Assembly (NCBI RefSeq): GCF_019931575.1
Contig: NZ_CP082923.1
Span: forward strand, 3,224,001 to 3,288,000
DNA from: Caulobacter segnis
GTDB lineage: Bacteria; Pseudomonadota; Alphaproteobacteria; Caulobacterales; Caulobacteraceae
Length of the DNA stretch: 64,000 nucleotides
Reading direction: 5' to 3'
The position numbers and the translations under genes are program-made. Within the stretch, counting starts at the first letter, position 1, and each line of letters opens with the position of its first letter. The notes below the pieces were generated by a model. It did no database searches. It worked only from the letters and a program-made list of their open reading frames with translations, and was not told the origin of the DNA. Positions 16,755-26,640 of this stretch are shown in pieces.

Positions 16755-18032
16755 ATGCGCCGTCTTCTTGCCGCCCTGACCCTGATCCTGGCGCCCGGCC
16801 TGGCCGAAGCCGCCCAGCCAATCCTGCTCAAGCCCGACCGGGTCTGGACAGCCGAGAACGCCGGCCCGCCGCGCGAAGGCTGGGCCGTGCTGGTCAAGGA
16901 CGGCAAGATCGCCGCCGTCGGCCCCGCGTCTCAGATCGACGCGGCCGGCGCCGAGGTCGTCGCCCTGCCCGGCGCGACGGTGGTCCCGGGCCTGATGGAC
17001 CTGCACAGCCACCTCTTCCTGCATCCCTACAATGAGACCCTGTGGGACGATCAGGTGCTGAAGGAGACGCCGACCTACCGCACCCTGCGCGCGGCGGTGC
17101 AGGCCAAGGCGACGCTGGAGGCCGGCTTCACCACCCTGCGCGACCTGGGCACCGAAGGAGTCGGCGCGGCGGACGTCCCGCTGAAGAAGGCCATCAACGA
17201 CGGCCTGATCCCGGGTCCGCGCCTGTTCGTGGCGACCAAGGCCATCGTGGCCACCGGCTCGTATGGCCCGGCCCGCAAGAACTACAATCCCGAGGCCGAC
17301 CTGCCCCAGGGCGCCCAGGAGGCGAGCGGCGTCCCCGAGGTGATCAAGGCCGTGCGCGAGCAGGCCGGCGCGGGCGCCGATTGGATCAAGGTCTATGCGG
17401 ATTATCGGGTGGGTCCGGACGGCTCCACCCAGCCGACCTTCAGTCTCGAGGAGCTGAAGGCCCTGGTCGAGGCGGCCCATTCCAGCGGCCGGCCGGTCTC
17501 GGCCCACGCCTCCAGCGACGAGGGCATGCGCCGGGCGGTGCTGGCCGGGGTCGACACCATCGAGCACGGCTACGGCGGATCCGACGCCACCTTCAAGCTG
17601 ATGGCCGAGAAGGGCGTCGTCTTCTTCCCCACCCTGACGGCGGTCGAGAGCACCTCGACCTATTTCGGCGGCTATGTCGCCGGCAAGACGCCGCCGACGG
17701 CCGCGATGACCAACGCCGAGCGGGCCTTCAAGCTGGCCGTGAAGAACGGCGTCACCATCGGCATGGGCAGCGACGTCGGGGTCTTTCGGCACGGCGACAA
17801 CGCCCGCGAACTGGTCTGGCTGGTCAAGGAAGGCCTGACCCCGGCCCAGGCCCTGCTGGCCGCGACGGCGGTCGACGCCAAGGTGCTGGGCCGCGCGGGC
17901 GACCTGGGCCAGCTGAGGCCCGGCTACCTGGCCGACATCGTCGCGGTGAAGGGCGACCCGACCCAGGCGATCGAAGCGACCCGCGACGTGGTCTTCGTGA
18001 TGAAGGGCGGCCAGGTCGTCCGGCGTCCCTGA
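16755..18032 (+). CDS. Exported metal-dependent amidohydrolase
   Basis: The protein has 425 residues beginning [21 protein letters not shown], a Sec signal peptide. Metal and catalytic residues of the imidazolonepropionase-like amidohydrolase group are present: MDLHSHLFL (HxH), [11 protein letters not shown] (bridging Lys), SAHASSDEG and DTIEHGYGG (His ligands), and [17 protein letters not shown] (catalytic Asp). Such periplasmic enzymes act on dipeptides or lactams such as Xaa-Pro/Arg-carboxypeptidase substrates. The specific substrate is unknown. Confidence 0.87.
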   Translation: MRRLLAALTLILAPGLAEAAQPILLKPDRVWTAENAGPPREGWAVLVKDGKIAAVGPASQIDAAGAEVVALPGATVVPGLMDLHSHLFLHPYNETLWDDQVLKETPTYRTLRAAVQAKATLEAGFTTLRDLGTEGVGAADVPLKKAINDGLIPGPRLFVATKAIVATGSYGPARKNYNPEADLPQGAQEASGVPEVIKAVREQAGAGADWIKVYADYRVGPDGSTQPTFSLEELKALVEAAHSSGRPVSAHASSDEGMRRAVLAGVDTIEHGYGGSDATFKLMAEKGVVFFPTLTAVESTSTYFGGYVAGKTPPTAAMTNAERAFKLAVKNGVTIGMGSDVGVFRHGDNARELVWLVKEGLTPAQALLAATAVDAKVLGRAGDLGQLRPGYLADIVAVKGDPTQAIEATRDVVFVMKGGQVVRRP

Positions 18033-18039
18033 CGGCGGA

Positions 18040-20076
18040 TCAGACCGGCTCTGGCCGGGGTTCCCCGTCGGCGATCGCCGTCGCCATGGCCGCGATCAAT
18101 CCCAGCGCGGACAGAGGCTTGGCCACGTGTCCGGCGAACAGGTCGTCGACCGGCACGGCGGACGCGTCGGCCGAGAAGGCCAGGATCGGCCGCGTCCGGT
18201 TGGGCCCCCGCCCCTGGCGGATACGAAGGGTGGCCGTTCTTCCGTCGACGCGCGGCATGCGCAGGTCCATCAGGATGATGTCGAAGGCGCGCGCCTCGGC
18301 CTCGACCACGCCTTCGTCGCCGTCGGACGCCTCGGTCAGATCGACCTCGAACGGCGTCAGAATGGCGCGGACCAGATGCCGATTGGCGGCGTTGTCGTCC
18401 ACGATCAGCACCCGGCAGCCCGGCGGCAGGCCGACCGCCGTTTGGTCCTCCTCCTCGACCGCCGGGGCCTCGACGGGGGAGGCCGGAACCTCGAACCAGA
18501 AGCGCGAGCCGGCGCCGGGCGTGCTCTCGACCCCGACCTCGCCGCCCATGGCCTCGACCAATCCCTTGCAGATGGCCAGGCCCAGCCCCGTACCGCCGGA
18601 CCGGCGGGTCGAGCCGCCGTCGACCTGTGAGAAGCGCTGGAACAGCTGGCCGGACTGCTCGGCGGCGATTCCCGGCCCGGTGTCGGAAACCTCGAACACC
18701 AGGCGCGAGCCGCGGGTCTCGAAACGCGTGGCGACGATCACCGCGCCGTGGTCGGTGAACTTCACCGCGTTGCCGATCAGGTTCAGCAGGATTTGGCGCA
18801 AGCGGTCGGGGTCGGCCTCGACCAGTGGCGGCAGGTCGCCCAGGCCCACGCTCCGCAGCGCCACGCCCTTGTCGCGCGCCTGGGCGGTGAACAGTTCGAC
18901 GGTCTCGCGGGTAAGCTCGGCGGGCGACATCGCCTGCGGCTTGATCTCGACCTGCCCCGCCTCGAGCTTGGAAAAATCCAGGATGTCGTTGACGGTCGCG
19001 CGCAGGGCCTTGCCGGCGTTAGCCACGCGCTGGACGTAGGCCCGGGTCTCGGCGCTGAGCTCGGGCTGCCGCTCGACCAGCTGGGTGAAGCCCAGCATGG
19101 CGGTCAGGGGCGTACGCAGCTCGTGGCTCATATTGGCCAGGAACTCGGCCTTCACGTGCGCGGCCGCCTCGGCCTCGAGCTTGAGGCGGCGGCGCTGGGC
19201 GCTGGTCGAGGCCAGCGGCAGGGCGGAGAAGATCGCGACGACCAGGAACAGCTGCAGGAACAGCGCGCGCTCGGTCAGGTCGCCGCTGACCAGGCCGATT
19301 GGTCCCGAGCCAAACGCCGTGAACACCACCGCCACGGCGCCCACAATGACCACGCCGACCGCCGCGCCAAGCACTTCCAGCTCCAGGGCCACGAAGGCCA
19401 GGACAGGCGGCAGCAGGAACAGCAGCGGATAGCGGTTCTGACCGAACACCAGCAGGGCGGTCGCGCCCAGCGCAGCCAAGGCCAGCCATCCTCGGCGAGT
19501 CAGGGGCCGTTCGGCCAGCAGTTCCCGCGCTTGGCTCAACGCCAGGAGGCATGGAACCAAGGCCATCAGGCCCAGGGCGTTGGACAGGATCCAGCTCATC
19601 GCCCGCAGCCACAGGCTGTCCACGCCCAGGACGGCGAAGGTGGCGGTGGAGATCACGCCCGAGATCAGCGGGCCGCAGACCGCGAACAGGGCCAGCAGGC
19701 CAAGGTCTCGGGGCCGGCCAATCGCGATCTCCCGCCCCACCGTCCGACGCAACGCCCAGGCGCAGAAGACATATTCGGCGGCGTTGGCGAGCATCAGGCC
19801 GCCGGCCAGGCCCGGCTTGGCCCGCAGGCAGAAGCTGGCCAGGAAGGTTCCGGTCGCCGCCGCGACGACCAGGAGCGGCCAGCGACGCGTCTCCGTGCGC
19901 AAGAGGACGGTCAGCACCACCGCGTTGGACAGCCAGATCGGCGCGCTGTGACCCAGGCGCCGGGGCAGCTCGATGCAGACATAGGCCAGGGCGAAGACCG
20001 CCAGCCCCAGCCCGAGCGCGGCCGCCAGCTCGCCTAAGCGGCTCGGGCCTGGTCGAGGTTCGGGGCGGTCGTCCAT
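18040..20076 (-). CDS. MASE1 hybrid sensor histidine kinase/response regulator
   Basis: The protein has 678 residues. Residues about 15-290 are a MASE1 membrane sensor with roughly eight hydrophobic helices. HisKA follows with FLANMSHELRTPLTAMLGF (phospho-His). HATPase_c shows LLNLIGNAVKFTDHG, VSDTGPGIA and SGGTGLGLAICKGLVEAMGG. A C-terminal receiver has VLIVDDNAANR, ILMDLRMPRVDG (phospho-Asp) and HVAKPLS. The signal sensed is unknown and no histidine phosphotransferase is adjacent. It is convergent with the amidohydrolase gene, 7 bases apart. Confidence 0.92.
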   Translation of the reverse strand: MDDRPEPRPGPSRLGELAAALGLGLAVFALAYVCIELPRRLGHSAPIWLSNAVVLTVLLRTETRRWPLLVVAAATGTFLASFCLRAKPGLAGGLMLANAAEYVFCAWALRRTVGREIAIGRPRDLGLLALFAVCGPLISGVISTATFAVLGVDSLWLRAMSWILSNALGLMALVPCLLALSQARELLAERPLTRRGWLALAALGATALLVFGQNRYPLLFLLPPVLAFVALELEVLGAAVGVVIVGAVAVVFTAFGSGPIGLVSGDLTERALFLQLFLVVAIFSALPLASTSAQRRRLKLEAEAAAHVKAEFLANMSHELRTPLTAMLGFTQLVERQPELSAETRAYVQRVANAGKALRATVNDILDFSKLEAGQVEIKPQAMSPAELTRETVELFTAQARDKGVALRSVGLGDLPPLVEADPDRLRQILLNLIGNAVKFTDHGAVIVATRFETRGSRLVFEVSDTGPGIAAEQSGQLFQRFSQVDGGSTRRSGGTGLGLAICKGLVEAMGGEVGVESTPGAGSRFWFEVPASPVEAPAVEEEDQTAVGLPPGCRVLIVDDNAANRHLVRAILTPFEVDLTEASDGDEGVVEAEARAFDIILMDLRMPRVDGRTATLRIRQGRGPNRTRPILAFSADASAVPVDDLFAGHVAKPLSALGLIAAMATAIADGEPRPEPV

Positions 20077-20234
20077 CTTTCGTCCATACTGCCGGTCACG
20101 TCTGTCTTAGCAATTAACAGGCGTCTCGGATGCGACCTTGATCACAAAGCAAAACTCGGCGCGCCGTATGCGCATGGCCCTTGGGTCCGCGCCGCGCGGC
20201 GGATAAGCAGAGCTCGCCGTTCCAAGGAGTCGCC

Positions 20235-21152
20235 ATGCGCCTGCCCGCCCTCGTCCTGGCCCTGCTGTGCCTGATCGCCTCTCCCCTCTTCGGTTCGCCG
20301 GCCTGGGCCCAGCGCCTGGACGAGACGCCCCGCGTCGCGGTCATCTCAGCCTTCCCGCCCGAGATCGTCGCCCTGAACGCGGCGACCAGCCAGCAGAAGA
20401 CCTTCGACGTGAACGGGGTGACGTTCATGACCGGCCAGTTGGAGGGCAAGCCAGTCGTGGTGTTCCTGAGCGGCGTGTCGATGGTCAACGCGGCCATGAC
20501 CACCCAGATGGCCCTGGATCGCTTCAACATCACCCGCATCGTTTTCTCCGGCATCGCCGGCGGCGTCGACGAGCGCCTGGATATCGGCGACGTCGTGGTC
20601 GCCGACCAGTGGGCCCAGAACCTGGAAAGCGCCTTCGCCCGCGAGACCGACAAGGGCTTCGAGCTCGCGCCCAGCATCCGCACTGCGCAACTGGCCAATT
20701 TCGGCATGATCTTCCCGCGCGGCATCCACATGCCGGGCGACGCCCTGGGCGCGCCGGCCCGCGTCTGGTTCCCGGCCGATCCGGCCCTGCTGGACACCGC
20801 CCGCGAGGTCGCTGCGCAGGTCGCCCTGCAGCGCTGCGCCGCCGACAAGTGCCTAGTCCATCCGCCGAAGGTGGTGGTCGGCGGCAACGGCGTATCCGCC
20901 CCAGTGTTCCTGGACAACGCCGCCTATCGCAAATACCTGCGCGCCACGTTCGAGGCCCGCGTGGTCGACATGGAAAGCGCCGCCGTCGCCCATGTGGCCC
21001 TGGTCAGCAAGACCCCGTTCATCGCCTTCCGCAGCCTCTCGGACCTGGCCGGCGGCGGCGCGGGCGCCAACGAGATGCACACCTTCATGGCCCTGGCCTC
21101 GGACAACTCCGCAACGGTGGTGAAGGCCTTCGTGAAGGCGCTGCCGAACTAG
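20235..21152 (+). CDS. Exported nucleoside phosphorylase/MTA-SAH nucleosidase-like protein
   Basis: The protein has 305 residues from ATG 20235, which has AAGGA upstream. The N-terminus RLPALVLALLCLIASPLFGSPAWAQ is a signal peptide. The mature domain has the purine nucleosidase fold: VAVISAFPPEIVAL (general-acid Glu), IVFSGIAGGVDERLDIGDVVVADQW, and RVVDMESAAVAH with FRSLSDLAGG (catalytic Asp). Cytosolic relatives hydrolyse methylthioadenosine. An exported version may scavenge extracellular nucleosides, which is an inference. Confidence 0.82.
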   Translation: MRLPALVLALLCLIASPLFGSPAWAQRLDETPRVAVISAFPPEIVALNAATSQQKTFDVNGVTFMTGQLEGKPVVVFLSGVSMVNAAMTTQMALDRFNITRIVFSGIAGGVDERLDIGDVVVADQWAQNLESAFARETDKGFELAPSIRTAQLANFGMIFPRGIHMPGDALGAPARVWFPADPALLDTAREVAAQVALQRCAADKCLVHPPKVVVGGNGVSAPVFLDNAAYRKYLRATFEARVVDMESAAVAHVALVSKTPFIAFRSLSDLAGGGAGANEMHTFMALASDNSATVVKAFVKALPN

Positions 21153-21233
21153 GCGCCGGATCGCTTACGGCTCCGTTTGCGTTTCAGGCAGCCAGGAGGC
21201 GCTCATCGCCTCGCGGTATCGGAGCCCTAGACC

Positions 21234-21467
21234 ATGAACCTGCTGCGTCCCCTCGTCCTGACCCTAACCGCCACGATCGCGCTGACCAGCCTGAGCGCCT
21301 GCGACAAGGAAGCCGGCCGCAAGCAGGAGACCGTCGGCAAGGTCGAGTCCGGCGTGGGCAAGATCGTCGGCGACAAGGACCTGAAGAGCGAAGGCAAGAA
21401 GGACAAGGTCGCCGGCAACATCAAGCAGGGCGACCTGAAGGACGCGGTCAAGGACGCCAAGAAGTAG
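21234..21467 (+). CDS. Small CsbD-like lipoprotein
   Basis: The protein has 77 residues. MNLLRPLVLTLTATIALTSLSAC is a lipoprotein signal with lipobox LSAC. The rest is a charged, Gly/Lys/Asp-rich chain (GKVESGVGKIVGDKDLKSEG, KVAGNIKQGDLKDAVKDAKK) with the periodicity of CsbD stress-response proteins. It is predicted to be anchored in the inner or outer membrane facing the periplasm. Its role is unknown. The gene stands alone between the nucleosidase and convergent upp. Confidence 0.78.
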   Translation: MNLLRPLVLTLTATIALTSLSACDKEAGRKQETVGKVESGVGKIVGDKDLKSEGKKDKVAGNIKQGDLKDAVKDAKK

Positions 21468-21477
21468 CCGCGACCGC

Positions 21478-22107
21478 TTACCGCGTCCCGAAGGTCCGGT
21501 CGCCCGCGTCGCCCAGGCCCGGCACGATATAGCCATGCTCGTTCAGCTTGGCGTCGACCGCCGCCGTCCAGATCGGCACGTCCGGATGGGCCTCGCGCAG
21601 GGCGTCGACGCCGGGCTGCGCCGCCAGCAGGCAGACGAAGCGCAGGTTGGTGACGCCGTAGTGCTTCAGGCGCGAGATGGCGGCGATGGCCGAGTGGCCG
21701 GTGGCCAGCATCGGGTCGACGACGATCACCAGGCGGCCGGCGATGTCCTCGGGCGCCTTGAAGTAGTACTCGACCGCCTCGAGCGTATCGTGGTCGCGAT
21801 AGAGGCCGATGTGGGCCACGCGGGCCGACGGGACCAGGTCCAGCATCCCCTCGCACATGCCCAGGCCCGCCCGCAGGATCGGAGCGAAGACCAGCTTCTT
21901 GCCGGCGATCTCGTAGGCCGTGGTCGGGGCGACGGGGGTCTCGATCTGGACCGGATCCATCGGCAGGTCGCGGGTGATCTCGTAGCAGATCAGGGTCGCG
22001 ACCTCGCGCATCAGGGCGCGGAAGGTCTTCGTCGAGGTCTGCTTGTCCCGCATCTTGGTCAGCTTGTGCTGGACGAGCGGGTGGCTGACGACGGTGACCT
22101 GGGACAT
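21478..22107 (-). CDS. upp: Uracil phosphoribosyltransferase
   Basis: The protein has 209 residues starting at ATG 22107 ([20 protein letters not shown]). The PRPP-binding loop is [18 protein letters not shown] near residue 128. [13 protein letters not shown] and [15 protein letters not shown] (uracil-binding C-terminus) are diagnostic. It salvages uracil to UMP in the cytoplasm. The length is exactly that of E. coli Upp. Confidence 0.95.
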   Translation of the reverse strand: MSQVTVVSHPLVQHKLTKMRDKQTSTKTFRALMREVATLICYEITRDLPMDPVQIETPVAPTTAYEIAGKKLVFAPILRAGLGMCEGMLDLVPSARVAHIGLYRDHDTLEAVEYYFKAPEDIAGRLVIVVDPMLATGHSAIAAISRLKHYGVTNLRFVCLLAAQPGVDALREAHPDVPIWTAAVDAKLNEHGYIVPGLGDAGDRTFGTR

Positions 22108-22160
22108 GGAAGAGCCTTGCTGGGAGCGTACCGTCACGCTCCTAGCACGCCCCCTCGAAA

Positions 22161-24344
22161 TCAAGCCAGTTGGTCGCCGACCGGCAGGGATCGGATGCGT
22201 TTGCCGGTGGCGGCGAAGATGGCGTTGCACAGCGCCGCCGGCGCGGGCGGATAGGCCGGCTCGCCCAGGCCCGTCGGGTTGTTGTCCGACAGCTTGAAGT
22301 GAACCTCGACGTCGAAGGCGTCGGCCATGCGGAGCAGCGGGAAGTCGCCGAAATTGCTCTGGGTCGTCGCCCCGCCCTCGAAGGTGATCTGCTGGTGCAG
22401 CGCCGCGCCGATCGCGTCGAGCACCGAGCCCTGGACCTGCTGCTCGGCGCCCTTGGGGTTGATGATCTGGCGTCCGCAGTCGACGGCGGCCCAGGCCTTG
22501 TCGACCTTGATCGCGCCGTCCTTGACGGTCACCTGCACGACCACCGCCACATAGCCCATGTGGCTGTAGTGGCAGGCCACGCCCAGGCCCGAACCCCTGG
22601 GCAGTTTGCGGCCCCAGCCGGATTTCTCGGCGACGAGGTCCAGCGCCCCGCGCATGCGGCCGGTGTGGAAGCTGTCGCGCTCGCTGGCCGCCCCCAGAAG
22701 GCGCGGCTCGCCCAGCAGGTCTCGGCGGAAGGCCACCGGATCCTTGCCGGCGGCGATGGCGACCTCGTCGGTGAAGCTCTGCAGGACGAAGCCGAACGCG
22801 TTGTTGCCCGGCGCCCGCAGCGGCCCGGTCGGCGCGCCCAACGGCATCACCGACACCTGGACTCGATAGTTGTCGACGGCCCGGCACGGGAACTGAGTGG
22901 CGTTGAAGCCGGCGCTAGGCGCGAAGCCGTTCCCCTCGCCGAAGCTGACGAAGTGATCGTTCCAGGCGACCAGCTTGCCCGAGGCGTCCAGGCCGGCCGT
23001 CAGATTGTGCCAGCCGCCGGGGCGGTAGAAGTCGTGCTGGATGTCGTCCTCGCGCGTCCAGATCAGTTGGACCGGCGCACCGGCCTTGGCGGCGATGGCG
23101 GCGGCCTCGACCATGTAGTCGTTGTTCAGCCGCCGACCGAACCCGCCGCCGCCACGGATCAGGTGAATGGTGATCGCGTCCTCGGGCACGTTCAGGGCGG
23201 CGGCGACCAGCTTGCGGCCGGGCTCGGGGTTCTGGGTCGGGGCCCAGATCTCGACCTTCCCGTCCTTGACCAGGGCGGTGCAGTTCTGCGGCTCCAGCGG
23301 CGCGTGGGCGATGAAGGGATAGCTGTAGGTCGCCTCCACCGTCTTGGCCGCGCCCTTCAGGGCCCCGTCGACGTCGCCGTCGGCCCGGTCGACCCGCTGC
23401 GGCGGCCCCTTGGCCAGCTCAGCGGCCTTGGCGGCGAAGGCCGCGCTGCTCTGGGCCGAGGTGGGGTGGTCGGCCCACTTGATGTCCAGGGCCTCGCGCC
23501 CCTTGCGCGCCGCCCACCAGCTGGTCGCCACCACCGCCACGCCGGGCAGCAGGCCCTGAAGGCTGGTCCCGCCCTCGATCACGAAGGCGTCCTTTACGCC
23601 CTTGACCGCCTTGGCCGGCGCCAGGTCGACCGAGGCGACCTTGGCCCCGAAGACCGGGGCTTTTGCAAAGGTCGCGAACAGCATGCCTGGAACGCGGGTG
23701 TCGATACCGTACAGCGGCTGGCCCGTGGTGATGGCGTCGAGGTTCTGGCTCTTGTGGCTCTGGCCGATGATCCGGAAGGCCTTGGGGTCCTTCAGGACCA
23801 GGGTCTTGGGATCGGGCGGCGTCAGCTTGGCGGCGTCCTCGGCCAGTTCGCCATAGGCGGCGCGGCGGCTGCCCGAGATCACGAAGCCCCGCTCGGTCGA
23901 GCAGCTCTCGACCGGGACGCTCCAGCGCGTCGCGGCGGCCTGGATCAGCAGCGCCCGGACCGTGGCCCCGACGCGGCGCAGGCCGTCATATTCCAGCGTG
24001 GTGGCCATGCTGCCGCCGGCCACCTGGCGGCCATAGACCTTGCTGTCGGCGATGGCCTGCTCGACCGTCACGGCCGACCAGTCGACGTCCAGCTCCTCGG
24101 CGATCAGCATCGGCAGCGAGGTCTTGATCCCCTGCCCCACTTCCGGGACCTTTGAAGCAATAGTGAGCTTGCCGTCCGGTGCGATGCGGACATACGCGTT
24201 GATTTGGGGCGCGTTGACCTGGGTCGCGCCCGCGGCGCCCCCCTCGGTCGCCATGGTGAAGCTGAGCAGCAGGCCGCCGCCGGTGGCGGCGCCGCTCTTC
24301 AGCACGAAGCGGCGGGTCGGGTCGCGCAGGATCTCGCCGTCCAT
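22161..24344 (-). CDS. Molybdopterin-binding subunit of an exported aldehyde/isoquinoline oxidoreductase
   Basis: The protein has 727 residues and starts [20 protein letters not shown], a twin-arginine-like signal (RRFVLK). It belongs to the xanthine dehydrogenase superfamily, IorB-like branch: [45 protein letters not shown] and [11 protein letters not shown] are molybdopterin-cytosine-dinucleotide contact blocks. A distal [13 protein letters not shown] segment is shared with periplasmic aldehyde oxidases. The adjacent 2Fe-2S subunit gene (2-base gap) completes the enzyme. No cytochrome subunit is present. The substrate is inferred as an aldehyde or N-heterocycle. Confidence 0.88.
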   Translation of the reverse strand: MDGEILRDPTRRFVLKSGAATGGGLLLSFTMATEGGAAGATQVNAPQINAYVRIAPDGKLTIASKVPEVGQGIKTSLPMLIAEELDVDWSAVTVEQAIADSKVYGRQVAGGSMATTLEYDGLRRVGATVRALLIQAAATRWSVPVESCSTERGFVISGSRRAAYGELAEDAAKLTPPDPKTLVLKDPKAFRIIGQSHKSQNLDAITTGQPLYGIDTRVPGMLFATFAKAPVFGAKVASVDLAPAKAVKGVKDAFVIEGGTSLQGLLPGVAVVATSWWAARKGREALDIKWADHPTSAQSSAAFAAKAAELAKGPPQRVDRADGDVDGALKGAAKTVEATYSYPFIAHAPLEPQNCTALVKDGKVEIWAPTQNPEPGRKLVAAALNVPEDAITIHLIRGGGGFGRRLNNDYMVEAAAIAAKAGAPVQLIWTREDDIQHDFYRPGGWHNLTAGLDASGKLVAWNDHFVSFGEGNGFAPSAGFNATQFPCRAVDNYRVQVSVMPLGAPTGPLRAPGNNAFGFVLQSFTDEVAIAAGKDPVAFRRDLLGEPRLLGAASERDSFHTGRMRGALDLVAEKSGWGRKLPRGSGLGVACHYSHMGYVAVVVQVTVKDGAIKVDKAWAAVDCGRQIINPKGAEQQVQGSVLDAIGAALHQQITFEGGATTQSNFGDFPLLRMADAFDVEVHFKLSDNNPTGLGEPAYPPAPAALCNAIFAATGKRIRSLPVGDQLA

Positions 24345-24346
24345 GA

Positions 24347-24811
24347 TCAAGCCTCCGCCTGGCCGGAGGCGACCTTGATGGCCTTCCGGATACGGATGTA
24401 GGTGGCGCAGCGGCACAGGTTGCCGTTCATCGCCGCGTCGATATCCGCGTCGGTCGGCTTGGGCTTGGCGGTCAGCAGGGCCGTGGCCGACATGATCTGA
24501 CCGGCCTGGCAGTAGCCGCACTGGGGCACGTCGATCGCCTTCCAGGCCTCCTGCACCTTGGCGCCGACCGGCGTCTTGCCGACGCCCTCGATGGTGGTGA
24601 CCTTCTTCTTGCCCACACGGGTGACGGGCGTGACGCAGGCGCGGACCGGCGCACCGTCCAGGTGCACCGTGCAGGCCCCGCACAGGGCCGCGCCGCAGCC
24701 GAACTTGGCCCCCACCAGACCCAGCGTGTCGCGCAACACCCACAGCAGCGGCGTGTCGCCATCGACGTCCGCTGTCCTGGTTTCGCCGTTGACGGTCAGC
24801 GTGAAGGCCAT
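24347..24811 (-). CDS. 2Fe-2S subunit of the molybdenum hydroxylase
   Basis: The protein has 154 residues. An N-terminal plant-type ferredoxin motif ([16 protein letters not shown], with a later C in VRACVTP) binds one 2Fe-2S cluster. The C-terminal helical domain ([17 protein letters not shown] and [13 protein letters not shown]) binds the second. It has no signal peptide and would be co-exported with the large subunit as a folded complex through Tat. It is the first gene of the two-gene operon. Confidence 0.92.
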   Translation of the reverse strand: MAFTLTVNGETRTADVDGDTPLLWVLRDTLGLVGAKFGCGAALCGACTVHLDGAPVRACVTPVTRVGKKKVTTIEGVGKTPVGAKVQEAWKAIDVPQCGYCQAGQIMSATALLTAKPKPTDADIDAAMNGNLCRCATYIRIRKAIKVASGQAEA

Positions 24812-24874
24812 GACGCCGCTCCCATACCCAGAGGTTGCGCCATCCTGCCCTAACGTCGCCGTTCGCGCGAGACG

Positions 24875-24892
24875 GTGTCACATAACTTTCAC
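24875..24892 (+). promoter_or_regulatory. Pho box upstream of the DUF47-pit operon
   Basis: GTGTCAC (24875-24881), a 4-base spacer, then CTTTCAC (24886-24892) match the paired 7-mer PhoB site (consensus CTGTCAT-N4-CTGTCAC). It sits 97 bases before the DUF47 start. TAGGAT at 24896-24901 is a possible -10. Its closeness to the box would suit repression rather than activation by PhoB. Confidence 0.65.
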
Positions 24893-24988
24893 AGATAGGA
24901 TTTGACGGGCAAATCCTTCCGTGGTTCCGGTGCGCCGCGCGCGATCCGTTTACGGACAAACGCCATTTCGCAGCAAGGAAAGACGCTG

Positions 24989-25633
24989 ATGCTGGGCTTG
25001 TTCAAGGCCGTCATGCCGAAGGAAGACGCCTTCTTCGACCTGTTCTCCGCCCATGCGCGGACACTGGTCGCGGGCGCGAAGGCGCTGCACGACATGACCG
25101 CCGGCGGCGACGCGGTGGAGGCCGCCAGCGCCCGGGTCTACCAGCACGAGGAGGAGGCCGACGAGGTCACCCGCCAGGTGATGGTCGCCGTGCGCCGCAG
25201 CTTCATCACCCCGTTCGACCGTAGCGACATCCAGGACCTGACCACCTCGCTGGACGACGCCATCGATCAGATGCGCAAGACCGCCAAGGTGGTCAGCCTG
25301 TTCGAGGTCAAGACCTTCGAGCCGCAGATGCGCGAGATGACGCGCATCATCGTCGAGGCCGCCAAGCTGACCGAGGAAGCCGTCGGCCTGCTGCCCAAGA
25401 TGCGGCTGAACGCGCACAAGCTCAGCGAGATCGCGGTGAAGATCACCCAGATCGAGGAGCAGTCCGACCACATGTACGACCAGGGCCGCAAGGACCTGTT
25501 CCTGGCCCACCGCACGGCCGACCCGATGGCCTTCGTGATCGGCGTCGACATCTACAGCCACCTCGAGAAGGTCATGGACCGCTTCGAGGACGTCGCCAAC
25601 CGCATCAGCGGCATCGTCGTCGAACAGGTCTGA
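24989..25633 (+). CDS. DUF47 (PhoU-like) phosphate transport regulator
   Basis: The protein has 214 residues from ATG 24989 (AAGGA 9 bases upstream). Upstream in-frame codons to 24902 are not needed. It is all-helical with the PhoU-like pattern: EEEADEVTRQVMVAVRRSFITPFDR and LTTSLDDAIDQMRKT hold the conserved acidic metal-binding residues of the family. DUF47 proteins accompany Pit transporters and restrain or assist low-affinity phosphate uptake. The next gene is pit, 5 bases away. A Pho box precedes the pair. Confidence 0.9.
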   Translation: MLGLFKAVMPKEDAFFDLFSAHARTLVAGAKALHDMTAGGDAVEAASARVYQHEEEADEVTRQVMVAVRRSFITPFDRSDIQDLTTSLDDAIDQMRKTAKVVSLFEVKTFEPQMREMTRIIVEAAKLTEEAVGLLPKMRLNAHKLSEIAVKITQIEEQSDHMYDQGRKDLFLAHRTADPMAFVIGVDIYSHLEKVMDRFEDVANRISGIVVEQV

Positions 25634-25638
25634 TCACC

Positions 25639-26640
25639 GTGGACCCCACGCTCCTGATCCTGGTCTTCCTGGTCTTCGTCGCCCTGGCGTTCGACTTCCT
25701 GAACGGCCTGCACGACGCCGCCAACTCGATCGCCACGATCGTCTCCACCCGGGTGCTGTCCGCCCGCTGGGCGGTGATCTGGGCGGCGTTCTTCAACTTC
25801 ATCGCCTTCCTGTTCTTCGGCCTGCACGTGGCCAAGATGGTCGGCTCGGGCATCGTCGACCCGCACGTGATCAGCGACCGCCTGATCTTCGCGGCGCTGA
25901 TGGGCGCGATCAGCTGGAACCTGCTGACCTGGTGGGCGGGCATCCCCTCGTCCAGCTCGCACGCCCTGATCGGCGGCTTGGTGGGCGCGGCCATCGCCAA
26001 GGTCGGCGGCATCGGCGCCATCCAGTGGGCCGGCCTCGGCAAGACCGCCGCCGGCATCGTGGTCTCGCCGACCATGGGCTTCCTGCTGGCCCTCGTTCTG
26101 GTGCTGATCGTCTCGTGGACCTTCGTGAAGAGCTCGCCGTTCTTCGCCGACCGGGTGTTCCGCAAGCTGCAGTTCGTCTCGGCGGCGATGTACAGCCTGG
26201 GGCACGGCGGCAACGACGCGCAGAAGACCATGGGCATCATCGCCGCCCTGCTGTTCGCCCACGGCGCCACCGACCAGCCGGGCCACATCCCGTTCTGGGT
26301 GGTGCTGGCCTGCCAGACCGCCATGGGCCTGGGCACGCTGTTCGGCGGCTGGCGCATCGTCCACACCATGGGCAGCAAGATCACCCGCCTGACCCCGATG
26401 CAGGGCTTCTGCGCGGAGACCGGCGGGGCGATCACGCTGTTTTTGGCCACCCATGTGGGCGTTCCGGTCTCGACGACTCACACGATCACGGGCGCTATTG
26501 TCGGCGTCGGCGCTTCGCGCCGGGTCTCGGCGGTGCGCTGGGGCGTGGCCAAGGACATCGTCATCGCCTGGATCGTCACCTTGCCGGCGGCGGCTCTCAC
26601 GGCGGCGCTGTTCTACTACCTGGGATTCTGGATGAAGTGA
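25639..26640 (+). CDS. pit: Inorganic phosphate transporter, Pit family
   Basis: The protein has 333 residues with about ten hydrophobic helices and starts with GTG 25639. The inverted-repeat signature of PiT/PHO4 carriers appears twice: FDFLNGLHDAANSIATIVSTRVL near the N-terminus and SLGHGGNDAQKTMGIIAALL mid-protein. The substrate loops IPSSSSHALIGGLVG and VPVSTTHTITGAIVG are paired. It takes up metal-phosphate with protons across the inner membrane. It forms an operon with DUF47 upstream and a Nudix gene downstream (GTGA overlap). Confidence 0.93.
   Translation: MDPTLLILVFLVFVALAFDFLNGLHDAANSIATIVSTRVLSARWAVIWAAFFNFIAFLFFGLHVAKMVGSGIVDPHVISDRLIFAALMGAISWNLLTWWAGIPSSSSHALIGGLVGAAIAKVGGIGAIQWAGLGKTAAGIVVSPTMGFLLALVLVLIVSWTFVKSSPFFADRVFRKLQFVSAAMYSLGHGGNDAQKTMGIIAALLFAHGATDQPGHIPFWVVLACQTAMGLGTLFGGWRIVHTMGSKITRLTPMQGFCAETGGAITLFLATHVGVPVSTTHTITGAIVGVGASRRVSAVRWGVAKDIVIAWIVTLPAAALTAALFYYLGFWMK

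Noticed and set aside
17042..19039. 665-codon plus-strand frame spanning the amidohydrolase and kinase genes
   Set aside because: It crosses from one frame of a real gene into the antisense of another, with Arg/Gly/Pro-rich nonsense composition.
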